Source of the DNA: Providencia sneebia DSM 19967
GTDB taxonomy: Bacteria > Pseudomonadota > Gammaproteobacteria > Enterobacterales > Enterobacteriaceae
DNA: 12,486 nt
Reading direction: 5' to 3'
Assembly (NCBI RefSeq): GCF_000314895.2
Contig: NZ_CM001773.1
Location: forward strand, 3,419,414-3,431,899
Below the pieces are notes generated by a model that saw only the letters and a list, made by a program, of their open reading frames with translations, made no database searches and was not told where the DNA came from. This document shows, piece by piece, positions 1 through 6,958 of the stretch. Made by a program: the position numbers and the translations under genes. Numbering within the stretch: the stretch's first letter is position 1; every line of letters starts with the position of its first letter.

Positions 1-2139
1 CCCCATTGCACGACGCAACATATCTGCGCCGCCAAGGGTATAACCCGCTAAAACCTGAGCTATCTGCATAACCTGTTCTTGGTAAAGAATAATACCGTAT
101 GTTGGCTCTAAAACAGGTTTTAAAGACTCATGTTGCCATTGTACATCAGGATAAGAGATCTCTTCGCGCCCATGTTTACGGTCAATAAAGTTATCAACCA
201 TGCCGGATTGCAAAGGGCCCGGACGAAAGAGTGCGACTAGCGCTATCATATCTTCAAAACAGTCAGGACGCAGGCGCTTGATCAGATCTTTCATTCCTCT
301 TGATTCAAGCTGGAAAACGGCTGTGGTCTCTGAGCGCTGCAACATGTCAAAACTTTTTGTATCTTGCAGTGGAATAGCTGCAATATCAATCGGTTCAAGG
401 CTTTTTTTCGCTCGCCTTGCATTGATCATTTCCAATGCCCAGTTGATGATTGTTAATGTGCGCAATCCCAAGAAGTCAAATTTGACTAATCCTGCATATT
501 CAACATCATTTTTATCAAATTGGGTAACTGGGTTTTTCCCTTCAGCATCACAGTATAGCGGAGCAAAATCGGTAATTTTTGTTGGTGCAATAACGACACC
601 ACCAGCATGTTTACCAGCGTTACGTGTGACACCTTCTAATTTACGCGCCATATCAATTAGCGCTTTAACTTCCTCATCTGCCTCATAAATTTCAGGTAAC
701 TGAGGTTCGGCTTCAAAAGCTTTTTCTAATGTCATTCCTGGGTCAGGCGGCACTAGCTTAGAAATTCTATCAACAAAGCCATAAGGGTGACCAAGGACAC
801 GGCCAACATCACGAATAACCGCTTTTGCTGCCATAGTACCAAATGTAATGATCTGGGATACCGCATCACGCCCATACATTTGAGAAACGTGATCAATGAC
901 TTGATCTCGTTTTTCCATGCAAAAATCGACGTCAAAGTCAGGCATGGAAACACGTTCTGGGTTTAAGAAACGCTCAAAAAGTAAGTCAAATTCTAAAGGA
1001 TCAAGATCTGTGATTTTCAGAGCATAAGCAACAAGTGAACCTGCACCAGATCCCCTTCCCGGCCCGACAGGAACACCATTATCTTTTGACCATTGGATAA
1101 ATTCCATGACTATCAAGAAGTAACCGGGAAATCCCATTTGGTTAATAACGTTAAGTTCAATGTCTAAACGTTCATCATATTCAGGGCGTTTTTCCGCTCG
1201 GACTTTTTCATCTGGAAATAAAAACTGAAGGCGTTCTTCCAACCCTTCTTTAGATCGCATGACCAAAAAGTCTTCAGTTGCCATATCTCCGGTAGGAAAT
1301 TGAGGAAGAAAATACTCACCAAGGCGGATTGTGACGTTACAACGCTTAGCAATCTCTACACTGTTTTCCAATGCTTCAGGGATGTCAGCAAACAGCTCAC
1401 ACATCTCTTGTTCAGTTCGTAAGTATTGCTGAGGGCTATAATTTTTAGGGCGCTTAGGATCAACTAATGTAAAACCATCATGAATAGCAACGCGAATTTC
1501 ATGTGCATCAAAATCACCACTATCAATAAAACGCACATCATTGGTTGCAACAACGGGTAATCCCCTTTGTGTTGCGAGTTCGACTACAGCATGTAAATAG
1601 CTTTCCTCATCTGGTCGCCCTGTTCGGATCAATTCTAGATAATAGCTACCAGGAAAATGCATTTCATAGAATGATAGACATTCATCAACTAATGCCTGAT
1701 TACCACGCAATAAAAATTGCCCAACATCACCTTGTCGCCCACCAGAGAGTAAAATTAAACCAGCTTTATGTTTAACTAGCCAGTCCCGATAAATAGTCGG
1801 GCCTAGAGCGCCATAGCCTTTTTGATAAGCTTCAGAGATAAGTAATGTTAGGTTTTGATAGCCCTCATTATTGCGTGCAAGCACTGTCAAGTGAGCAACT
1901 TCATCACCGAGTTGTTCACTTTCAACATAAAAATCCGCACCAATAATTGGTTTAATTCCCGCGCCATGTGCTGCACCATAAAATTTCACTAATCCACATA
2001 AATTAGTAAAATCTGTTATAGCAAGTGCAGGCATCCCCATAGAGGCTACTTTTTTGACTAACGGACCGGTTTTTGCCAGACCATCAATCATGGAATAGTC
2101 ACTATGAACACGTAAATGAATAAAACGAGGTTCAGCCAT
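1..2139 (-). CDS. dnaE: DNA polymerase III alpha subunit, partial (C-terminus beyond window)
   Basis: Catalytic subunit of the replicative DNA polymerase III holoenzyme. The frame is open from the ATG at 2137-2139 to base 1, giving 713 codons of an expected roughly 1160; the 3' end lies outside the window. The N-terminal PHP domain (about residues 1-270) begins [16 protein letters not shown]; in E. coli this domain binds the proofreading subunit DnaQ. The polymerase core follows: a [10 protein letters not shown] motif near residues 359-368, then PDFDVDFC with D401 and D403, and D555 in [11 protein letters not shown]. These are the three catalytic aspartates, at the same numbers as in E. coli. 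The last visible residues are [19 protein letters not shown] in the fingers region. The beta-clamp and tau-binding C-terminal parts are not visible. The start lies 5 nt after the rnhB stop and has no convincing Shine-Dalgarno sequence, so translation is probably coupled to rnhB. No internal stop or frameshift was found on reading every codon. Confidence 0.98.
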   Translation of the reverse strand, partial: MAEPRFIHLRVHSDYSMIDGLAKTGPLVKKVASMGMPALAITDFTNLCGLVKFYGAAHGAGIKPIIGADFYVESEQLGDEVAHLTVLARNNEGYQNLTLLISEAYQKGYGALGPTIYRDWLVKHKAGLILLSGGRQGDVGQFLLRGNQALVDECLSFYEMHFPGSYYLELIRTGRPDEESYLHAVVELATQRGLPVVATNDVRFIDSGDFDAHEIRVAIHDGFTLVDPKRPKNYSPQQYLRTEQEMCELFADIPEALENSVEIAKRCNVTIRLGEYFLPQFPTGDMATEDFLVMRSKEGLEERLQFLFPDEKVRAEKRPEYDERLDIELNVINQMGFPGYFLIVMEFIQWSKDNGVPVGPGRGSGAGSLVAYALKITDLDPLEFDLLFERFLNPERVSMPDFDVDFCMEKRDQVIDHVSQMYGRDAVSQIITFGTMAAKAVIRDVGRVLGHPYGFVDRISKLVPPDPGMTLEKAFEAEPQLPEIYEADEEVKALIDMARKLEGVTRNAGKHAGGVVIAPTKITDFAPLYCDAEGKNPVTQFDKNDVEYAGLVKFDFLGLRTLTIINWALEMINARRAKKSLEPIDIAAIPLQDTKSFDMLQRSETTAVFQLESRGMKDLIKRLRPDCFEDMIALVALFRPGPLQSGMVDNFIDRKHGREEISYPDVQWQHESLKPVLEPTYGIILYQEQVMQIAQVLAGYTLGGADMLRRAMG

Positions 2140-2144
2140 CAAAT

Positions 2145-2744
2145 TTATACTCTAATTTGCGCTTCTAATACACGACGCACAGGTGCAAAGCTTTTACGGT
2201 GAAAATCTGTTGCCCCATGTTGTGTGAGTTTTTCTAAGTGGTAAGCTGTTGGATAGCCTTTATGTTTTGCAAATCCATACTCCGGATAGATTTTATCTAA
2301 TTCTACCATTTCTCTATCTCGGATCACCTTTGCCAAAATAGATGCAGCACTAATTTCTTGTACCAAGCTATCACCTTTAACAACCGCTTGTGATGGCATA
2401 CTCAATACAGGGCAACGGTTTCCATCAATTAAAACGAAGTCTGGCTTGATACTTAATCCTGCAACAGCACGCTGCATAGCTAACATAGTGGCATGCAAAA
2501 TATTAAGTTGGTCAATTTCTTCTGGCTCTGCTCGACCGACACACCAACACAACGCTTTTTCTTGGATTTCAACAAACAGTTTTTCGCGTTTTTTCTCAGT
2601 GAGCTTTTTTGAATCAGTCAATCCAACAATAGGATTGCTAGGATCTAAGATAACAGCCGCAGTCACCACTGCACCAACTAGCGGGCCTCTGCCAACTTCA
2701 TCTACACCTGCAATTAAGTTAGCTTTAGGGTATATAAAATCCAT
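2145..2744 (-). CDS. rnhB: Ribonuclease HII
   Basis: Endonuclease that cuts the RNA strand of RNA-DNA hybrids and nicks at single ribonucleotides misincorporated in DNA; it acts in the cytoplasm in primer removal and ribonucleotide excision repair. The product has 199 residues, against 198 in E. coli as I recall. The family signature [12 protein letters not shown] supplies catalytic D15 and E16. The other expected acidic residues are D107 in LIDGNR and D125 in VVKGDS, followed by the conserved [11 protein letters not shown] stretch. DSKKL (residues 44-48) and the C-terminal HKGYPT motif are also present. The ATG at 2742-2744 overlaps the TAA of lpxB by one base (TAATG), and no strong Shine-Dalgarno sequence precedes it, so it is probably translated by reinitiation from lpxB. 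The stop lies 5 nt before dnaE. Confidence 0.98.
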   Translation of the reverse strand: MDFIYPKANLIAGVDEVGRGPLVGAVVTAAVILDPSNPIVGLTDSKKLTEKKREKLFVEIQEKALCWCVGRAEPEEIDQLNILHATMLAMQRAVAGLSIKPDFVLIDGNRCPVLSMPSQAVVKGDSLVQEISAASILAKVIRDREMVELDKIYPEYGFAKHKGYPTAYHLEKLTQHGATDFHRKSFAPVRRVLEAQIRV

Positions 2745-3898
2745 TAATTTCTAACCAAATTTAATACAGCATCAGCAGCTTGCTTATCCGCATCACAACG
2801 GATTAACTGATGAAGCTGTAAAAATGTTTCTTTTAATTCATCAACCTGCTCACCACCTTCTAAAAGTGGCATCAGTTGCTCAGCAAGTCGCTCAGGTTGA
2901 CACTCTTCTTGCAATAACTCTTTAACAACCTCTTTCCCTGCCAATAAGTTAGGTAAGGAAACATAAGGTGTTTTGACTAACCGTTTAGCAAGCCAAAAAG
3001 TAAATGGCTTCATGCGATAACCAACTACCATCGGGCATTTTGTCAACATACACTCAAGCGCAGCCGTACCCGAGGCAAGTAAAGTTGCATCTGCTGCAAT
3101 CATGGCATCTCTTGCCTGACCATCCAACATATGAACCATGAGTTCTGGAACAACTTGTTGGCGAATAGAATCAAATTGTTCTGTGCGCTTTTGATTAACA
3201 AGGGGAACGATAATATGGAGATCAGGAAAATGTTCCTTCAATATTTTTGCCGTTTTTAAAAAATCTTCACTTAACATTTCAACTTCTGAATGTCGACTTC
3301 CCGGCAAAATAGCTAAACATTTTACATGTTCTGGTATTCCAAGGCGCTGTCTCGCTTGAGATTTATCAACTTGCAAAGGAATAGCATCAGCCATTGTGTG
3401 ACCAATAAAGCGGCAAGGCACATTAAAACGATCATAAAAAGCTTTTTCAAAAGGTAAAAAGGCCAGCACTAAATTCGTTGCTCGACCAATTTTGAAAACC
3501 CTTTTTTGCCGCCATGCCCATACGGACGGGCTGACATAATGGATAGTTTTAATTCCCTTTGATTTTAATTTTTCTTCTAGCGTGATATTAAAATCAGGCG
3601 CATCAATACCAACAAAAATATCGGGTTGTAATTGAGTAAATCGTTTGGTGAGGTCTTTACGAATTGACAATAAGCGAGGCAGTCTACCAAGGACTTCAAC
3701 AATTCCCATCACTGCAAGCTCTTCCATTTCATACCAAGCTTCACAGCCTTCAGCCTGCATTAACGGTCCAGCTACACCAACAAAACGGGCATTAGGGACT
3801 TGCTGTTTAAGAGCCCGGATCAGACCAGCGCCTAAAATGTCGCCAGAAGTCTCTCCTGCAACAAGGCCAATAGTAAGTGGGCGGCTATCATTTACCAA
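2744..3898 (-). CDS. lpxB: Lipid A disaccharide synthase
   Basis: Glycosyltransferase of family GT19 that condenses UDP-2,3-diacylglucosamine with lipid X to form the beta-1,6-linked lipid A disaccharide, acting at the inner face of the cytoplasmic membrane. The product has 384 residues. The N-terminal [10 protein letters not shown] nucleotide-sugar fold motif is at residues 11-20. VGIDAPDFN carries D99 (E. coli D98) and [10 protein letters not shown] carries R202 (E. coli R201). SPSVWAWR (about residues 123-130) and the LASGTAALE region are typical of the family. The start is TTG at 3896-3898: there is no in-frame ATG nearby, the upstream frame closes at 3941-3943, and an AAGGAG sequence sits 6 nt upstream. 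This start gives an N-terminus one residue longer than my recollection of E. coli. The 3' end overlaps the rnhB start by one base. Confidence 0.97.
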   Translation of the reverse strand: MVNDSRPLTIGLVAGETSGDILGAGLIRALKQQVPNARFVGVAGPLMQAEGCEAWYEMEELAVMGIVEVLGRLPRLLSIRKDLTKRFTQLQPDIFVGIDAPDFNITLEEKLKSKGIKTIHYVSPSVWAWRQKRVFKIGRATNLVLAFLPFEKAFYDRFNVPCRFIGHTMADAIPLQVDKSQARQRLGIPEHVKCLAILPGSRHSEVEMLSEDFLKTAKILKEHFPDLHIIVPLVNQKRTEQFDSIRQQVVPELMVHMLDGQARDAMIAADATLLASGTAALECMLTKCPMVVGYRMKPFTFWLAKRLVKTPYVSLPNLLAGKEVVKELLQEECQPERLAEQLMPLLEGGEQVDELKETFLQLHQLIRCDADKQAADAVLNLVRN

Positions 3899-3904
3899 AA
3901 TTCG

Positions 3905-3910
3905 CTCCTT
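3905..3910 (-). promoter_or_regulatory. Ribosome binding site deciding the lpxB TTG start
   Basis: On the minus strand the sequence reads AAGGAG, then 6 nt (CGAATT), then TTG. This near-perfect Shine-Dalgarno match at ideal spacing supports TTG at 3896-3898 as the start. The AAGG part can pair with a CCTT just upstream (3915-3918) through a 4-nt loop, so the site could be weakly masked in the mRNA. The masking is inference; the pairing is short. Confidence 0.7.
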
Positions 3911-3925
3911 AATAAAGGCCTTGAT

Positions 3926-3958
3926 TTCGTTAATCTTAAATTAGTTAAGATTAACGAA
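3926..3958 (-). repeat. 14-bp perfect inverted repeat across the lpxA stop codon
   Basis: Two perfectly complementary 14-base arms (3926-3939 and 3945-3958) flank a 5-base loop. In the transcript the left stem begins in the last codons of lpxA (TTCGTTAA, which includes the TAA stop) and the hairpin ends 27 bases before the lpxB start. The stem is AT-rich and has no U-tract behind it, so it does not look like an intrinsic terminator. It may shield the lpxA 3' end or influence reinitiation at lpxB; both are inferences. Confidence 0.75.
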
Positions 3959-4748
3959 TAATACCACGATTAGATTCTGCTGATTTTTCAAGAAAATCAC
4001 TAAATACTTTCACATAAGGGTTCGTTTTTGCCAGTTCAGTAATTTCTTCACGGGCTTCTTCTAATGACTTACCTGATCGGTAAAGTATTTTATAAGCATT
4101 ACGAATGGCATGCAGCGATTCTTTATCAAAACCGCGACGTTTTAACCCTTCAATATTTAAACCATAAGGTGTTGCATGATTACCTTGAGCAATCACATAC
4201 GGAGGTATATCTTGCGCAACACCAGAGCACCCACCAACCATAACATGAGCGCCAATTTGACAAAATTGGTGAACAGCCGTCATCCCACCAATAATAGCAA
4301 AATCACCAAGTGAAACATGGCCACCTAATGTTCCATTATTTGCAATGATGCAGCGATTACCAATGATACAATCATGGGCAATATGTGCATTAATCATTAG
4401 TAGGTTATCATCACCAACTTTAGTTAATCCACCGCCTTGAACTGTGCCACGGTGAATAGTAACACTTTCGCGAATACGGTTTCTATCACCAATTTCTACG
4501 CGAGTTGGCTCACCTTGATATTTCAAATCTTGGTTAATTTCACCAATAGAAGAGAACTGAAAAATCACGTTATCACGGCCAATTTTTGTATGACCATTAA
4601 TAACAATATGTGATTTAAGCTCAGTACCTTCTCCTATTTCAACATCAGCACCAATATAACAAAAAGGGCCAATGCGAACATTGGCACCGATACTTGCTCC
4701 ATCTTCAATAATGGATGAAGGATGAATACTGGCTGTTTTATCAATCAT
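3951..4748 (-). CDS. lpxA: UDP-N-acetylglucosamine acyltransferase
   Basis: Catalyses the first step of lipid A synthesis: transfer of a 3-hydroxyacyl chain from acyl carrier protein to the 3-OH of UDP-GlcNAc, in the cytoplasm as a homotrimer. The chosen product has 265 residues (E. coli 262) and starts MIDKTAS. The bulk is a left-handed parallel beta-helix with repeated IGxxx hexapeptides through about residue 185, then a helical C-terminal domain with [10 protein letters not shown]. Catalytic H125 lies in NAHIAHDC, with H122 beside it and H160 in AVHQFC. G173 is the position that sets acyl length in E. coli, so a C14 hydroxyacyl donor is expected. The ATG at 4746-4748 is chosen over an in-frame GTG at 4772 because it matches the E. 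coli N-terminus and has GAGGT 5 nt upstream; the GTG would overlap fabZ by 23 nt. It begins 1 nt after the fabZ stop. Confidence 0.97.
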   Translation of the reverse strand: MIDKTASIHPSSIIEDGASIGANVRIGPFCYIGADVEIGEGTELKSHIVINGHTKIGRDNVIFQFSSIGEINQDLKYQGEPTRVEIGDRNRIRESVTIHRGTVQGGGLTKVGDDNLLMINAHIAHDCIIGNRCIIANNGTLGGHVSLGDFAIIGGMTAVHQFCQIGAHVMVGGCSGVAQDIPPYVIAQGNHATPYGLNIEGLKRRGFDKESLHAIRNAYKILYRSGKSLEEAREEITELAKTNPYVKVFSDFLEKSAESNRGIIR

Positions 4749-4749
4749 A

Positions 4750-5202
4750 TCAGACCTCACGGCGGCGGGCACACATCATTTCTGCTTCGCAGGCCACTTC
4801 TCCGTCAACTTTTGCAACGCCTTTAAAACGTGCAACGCCACGACGTTCTTTGATAAATTCAACTTCTAGGATCATTTGGTCCCCAGGTAAAACAGGACGT
4901 TTAAAGCGAGCATTATCTATTGCTGCAAAATAGTACAATTCACCCGGCTCTAATTTGCCAACACTTTTAAATGCTAGAATTCCTGTTGCTTGTGCCATTG
5001 CTTCCAGAATAAGAACGCCCGGGAAAATAGGCTTACCTGGAAAATGCCCTTGGAAAAATGGTTCATTGAATGACACATTTTTTACTGCACGTAAGGATTT
5101 ACCTTCTGTAAAATCCAGTACACGGTCAACCAAAAGGAACGGATAACGGTGTGGAAGCAGCTCTAAAATTTCTTCTATATGCAGAGTATGATTATCACTC
5201 AT
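4750..5202 (-). CDS. fabZ: 3-hydroxyacyl-ACP dehydratase
   Basis: Dehydrates 3-hydroxyacyl-ACP to trans-2-enoyl-ACP in each cycle of type II fatty acid synthesis. It shares the 3-hydroxymyristoyl-ACP pool with LpxA and LpxD, so it stands at the branch between phospholipid and lipid A, which fits its place between those genes. The product has 150 residues and a single hot-dog fold. The active-site histidine is H53 in [14 protein letters not shown] and the acidic residue is E67 in LILEAMAQ, matching E. coli H54 and E68. The C-terminus MMCARRREV is typical. The ATG at 5200-5202 is preceded by AGGAAGAG about 8-10 nt upstream. A 131-nt gap with a stem-loop separates it from lpxD; the lpxA start follows after 1 nt. 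Confidence 0.97.
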   Translation of the reverse strand: MSDNHTLHIEEILELLPHRYPFLLVDRVLDFTEGKSLRAVKNVSFNEPFFQGHFPGKPIFPGVLILEAMAQATGILAFKSVGKLEPGELYYFAAIDNARFKRPVLPGDQMILEVEFIKERRGVARFKGVAKVDGEVACEAEMMCARRREV

Positions 5203-5246
5203 CGAAATACTCTTCCTGTCTATGAATGCAATGTAAATTAATGAAT

Positions 5247-5287
5247 CGGCCTGCTTTAACCCTTTTATCAGGTCAACAGGCAGGCCG
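5247..5287 (-). repeat. Two-tier stem-loop in the lpxD-fabZ intercistronic region
   Basis: In the transcript an 8-bp GC-rich outer stem (arms CGGCCTGC and GCAGGCCG, at 5280-5287 and 5247-5254) encloses a second 6-bp stem (arms TTGACC and GGTTAA, with one G-U pair) and a 9-nt apical loop. The two stems are separated by a small 3x1 internal loop. No run of U follows, so it is unlikely to be a standard terminator. A shorter 5-bp hairpin (5306-5318, GGTTA/TAACC) lies just after the lpxD stop. No convincing promoter was seen in this 131-nt gap. A role as an attenuator, processing site or stability element is inference. Confidence 0.65.
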
Positions 5288-5333
5288 GAAAACGTAACTC
5301 AAGTGGGTTATTTTAACCTGAATTACAAAATAC

Positions 5334-6371
5334 TTACTGATCTTTTTTAGGTTGGCTGTCTAATTCACGTTCAACCGCTTTTAATCTTTTATTCATCTCA
5401 TTGATATTTAAGACTAAAGCAGCTGTTTTACGCCAAACTTTATTAGGCTGCAAAGGGATGCCAGACGAATATACACCCGGTTCAGTGATTGGTCTCATGA
5501 CCATTCCCATTCCAGTGACCGTCACCTTATCGCAAATTTCCATATGACCATTGATTACGCTTGCACCGCCAATCATACAGTAGCGACCGACCTTTAAGCT
5601 ACCCGCCATGATAACACCACCAGCAACTGCTGTGTTATCACCAATAATAACATTGTGTGCAATTTGGCATTGGTTATCAATGATAACACCATTACCTATA
5701 ACAGTATTATCCAGAGCACCACGGTCGATTGTGGTGCAAGCACCAATTTCAACACGGTCACCAATAATGACTGTTCCAAGCTGAGGTATTTTCACCCAAT
5801 TACCACGATCATTGGCATAACCAAACCCATCAGCACCAATAACTGTGCCCGATTGAATTAAGCATTGTTCGCCGATTTCGATATGATGGTAAATGCTAAC
5901 ATTTGCCCATAAACGACTGCCAGCACCAATTCGTGTATTTTTACCGACAAAACAACCCGCGCCAATAACAACATTATCGCCAAGTACAACACCACTTTCG
6001 ATAACTGCATTTGCACCGATAGAGACATTCTCACCAATTTTTACATCTTCAGCAATAACAGCTGAGGTATGAATATCTTGAGCTGGACTTGGTGTAGTAT
6101 CCAAAATCTGCGCCATACGAGCATAAGCCAGATAAGGATTATCAACGACAAGTGCGGATACTTGACACGAATTAAGGTCTTTTGCTGTTAGAACGACAGC
6201 AGCGGCCTTACATTCAGCCAATTTATCACTATAACGGCTATCAGATAAAAATGTAATTTGTTGATTATTTGCTGAATACATCGGAGCAATACCGGTGATA
6301 ACAATATCGCCATCACCGTGTAACTGTGCATTCAACTGCTGAGCTAAATCAGCCAATCGAATTGAAGGCAT
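5334..6371 (-). CDS. lpxD: UDP-3-O-(3-hydroxyacyl)glucosamine N-acyltransferase
   Basis: Third step of lipid A synthesis: N-acylation of UDP-3-O-acylglucosamine with a second 3-hydroxyacyl chain from ACP, in the cytoplasm as a trimer. The product has 345 residues (E. coli 341). An N-terminal uridine-binding domain (about 1-100, including the [13 protein letters not shown] stretch) precedes a left-handed beta-helix of hexapeptide repeats (about 100-305) and a C-terminal helix ending in a charged tail. Catalytic H239 is in CQIAHNV and H276 is in NGHMEIC. M290, the residue described as limiting acyl length in E. coli, is present. The ATG at 6369-6371 gives [13 protein letters not shown], matching E. 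coli. It starts 3 nt after the skp stop with only a weak AGGT about 11 nt upstream, so coupling to skp is likely. Confidence 0.98.
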   Translation of the reverse strand: MPSIRLADLAQQLNAQLHGDGDIVITGIAPMYSANNQQITFLSDSRYSDKLAECKAAAVVLTAKDLNSCQVSALVVDNPYLAYARMAQILDTTPSPAQDIHTSAVIAEDVKIGENVSIGANAVIESGVVLGDNVVIGAGCFVGKNTRIGAGSRLWANVSIYHHIEIGEQCLIQSGTVIGADGFGYANDRGNWVKIPQLGTVIIGDRVEIGACTTIDRGALDNTVIGNGVIIDNQCQIAHNVIIGDNTAVAGGVIMAGSLKVGRYCMIGGASVINGHMEICDKVTVTGMGMVMRPITEPGVYSSGIPLQPNKVWRKTAALVLNINEMNKRLKAVERELDSQPKKDQ

Positions 6372-6374
6372 CTA

Positions 6375-6869
6375 TTATTTAACCTGTTTTTGAACCTTGC
6401 TGGTGATATCGACGCTATCTTTTGCATAAGCAACTGCGTTTGCATCAATAACAACATCATAGCCTTCTTTCGCAGCAATAGATTTAATTGAATCTTGAAT
6501 GCGGCTTAGGATTTTATTGCGTTCTTCCATTTGACGACGACGATTGTCCTCTTCAAATTTTTGTGCTTTTTCAGCAAATTGGTCACGCTTAGTCATCAGC
6601 TCTTTTTCTTGCTTTTCACGATCGCTTTGCTTCATTGTCGCACCATCACGACGTAATTTTTCAACGCGTGATTGCAAATCTTTTTCTAGATTTTGCAACT
6701 CTGTTGCACGGCTCTTGAATTCATTCTCAAGTTGTTTAGCTACCGCTTCACGTGCAGGCATATTTTGAAAAATTTCGCCAACATTTACGACAGCGATTTT
6801 ATCTGCATAAGCACCAGCTGACATCGCTAAAGCCAAACCTACACCTGCGGCACACAACAATTTTTTCAC
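6375..6869 (-). CDS. skp: Periplasmic chaperone Skp (OmpH)
   Basis: Trimeric periplasmic chaperone that holds unfolded outer-membrane proteins between the Sec translocon and the Bam complex. The product has 164 residues (E. coli 161). A Sec signal peptide spans residues 1-22: MKK, a hydrophobic core (LLCAAGVGLALAM), and a likely cleavage after AYA, before D23. The mature protein begins DKIAVVNVGEIFQ, followed by a long charged coiled coil (about residues 45-125, rich in K, E, R and Q) that forms the tentacle arms. It ends with DVVIDANAVAYAKDSVDIT, the conserved beta-body strand. The start is GTG at 6867-6869 with AAGGAG 6 nt upstream; E. coli skp also uses GTG as I recall. It lies downstream of bamA, whose substrates it delivers, and immediately upstream of lpxD. 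Confidence 0.96.
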   Translation of the reverse strand: MKKLLCAAGVGLALAMSAGAYADKIAVVNVGEIFQNMPAREAVAKQLENEFKSRATELQNLEKDLQSRVEKLRRDGATMKQSDREKQEKELMTKRDQFAEKAQKFEEDNRRRQMEERNKILSRIQDSIKSIAAKEGYDVVIDANAVAYAKDSVDITSKVQKQVK

Positions 6870-6912
6870 ACGAAACTCCTTAACCCATATTTATGGCTGG
6901 AAATTTTGGTCA

Positions 6913-6933
6913 CCCCCACACTAATTGTGGGGG
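6913..6933 (-). repeat. 8-bp GC-rich hairpin between bamA and skp
   Basis: Perfect arms CCCCCACA and TGTGGGGG (6926-6933 and 6913-6920) with a 5-nt loop, located 25 bases after the bamA stop and 43 bases before the skp start. The bases after the stem in the transcript are TGACCAAAATTT, not a U-run, so complete Rho-independent termination is not expected. A partial terminator, or a barrier protecting the bamA message from 3' exonucleases, is possible. The stem is strong enough to be real; the function is inference. Confidence 0.75.
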
Positions 6934-6958
6934 AGTCCTTAGATAGACTTAATACAGC

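Noticed and set aside
200..688. 162-codon open frame on the plus strand opposite dnaE
   Set aside because: It lies wholly antisense to conserved polymerase codons, has no family resemblance and has a low-complexity S/R-rich composition typical of a shadow frame.
4749..4772. N-terminal extension of lpxA by 8 residues from a GTG
   Set aside because: It would overlap fabZ and extend beyond the E. coli N-terminus; the internal ATG has a well-placed GAGGT and matches MIDK.
6544..6768. 74-codon plus-strand frame opposite skp
   Set aside because: S/F/R-rich product is the antisense image of the charged Skp coiled coil; no ribosome site.
6905..6933. Rho-independent terminator between bamA and skp
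   Set aside because: The stem is good, but TGACCAAAATTT follows instead of a U-run, so it is recorded as a hairpin only.
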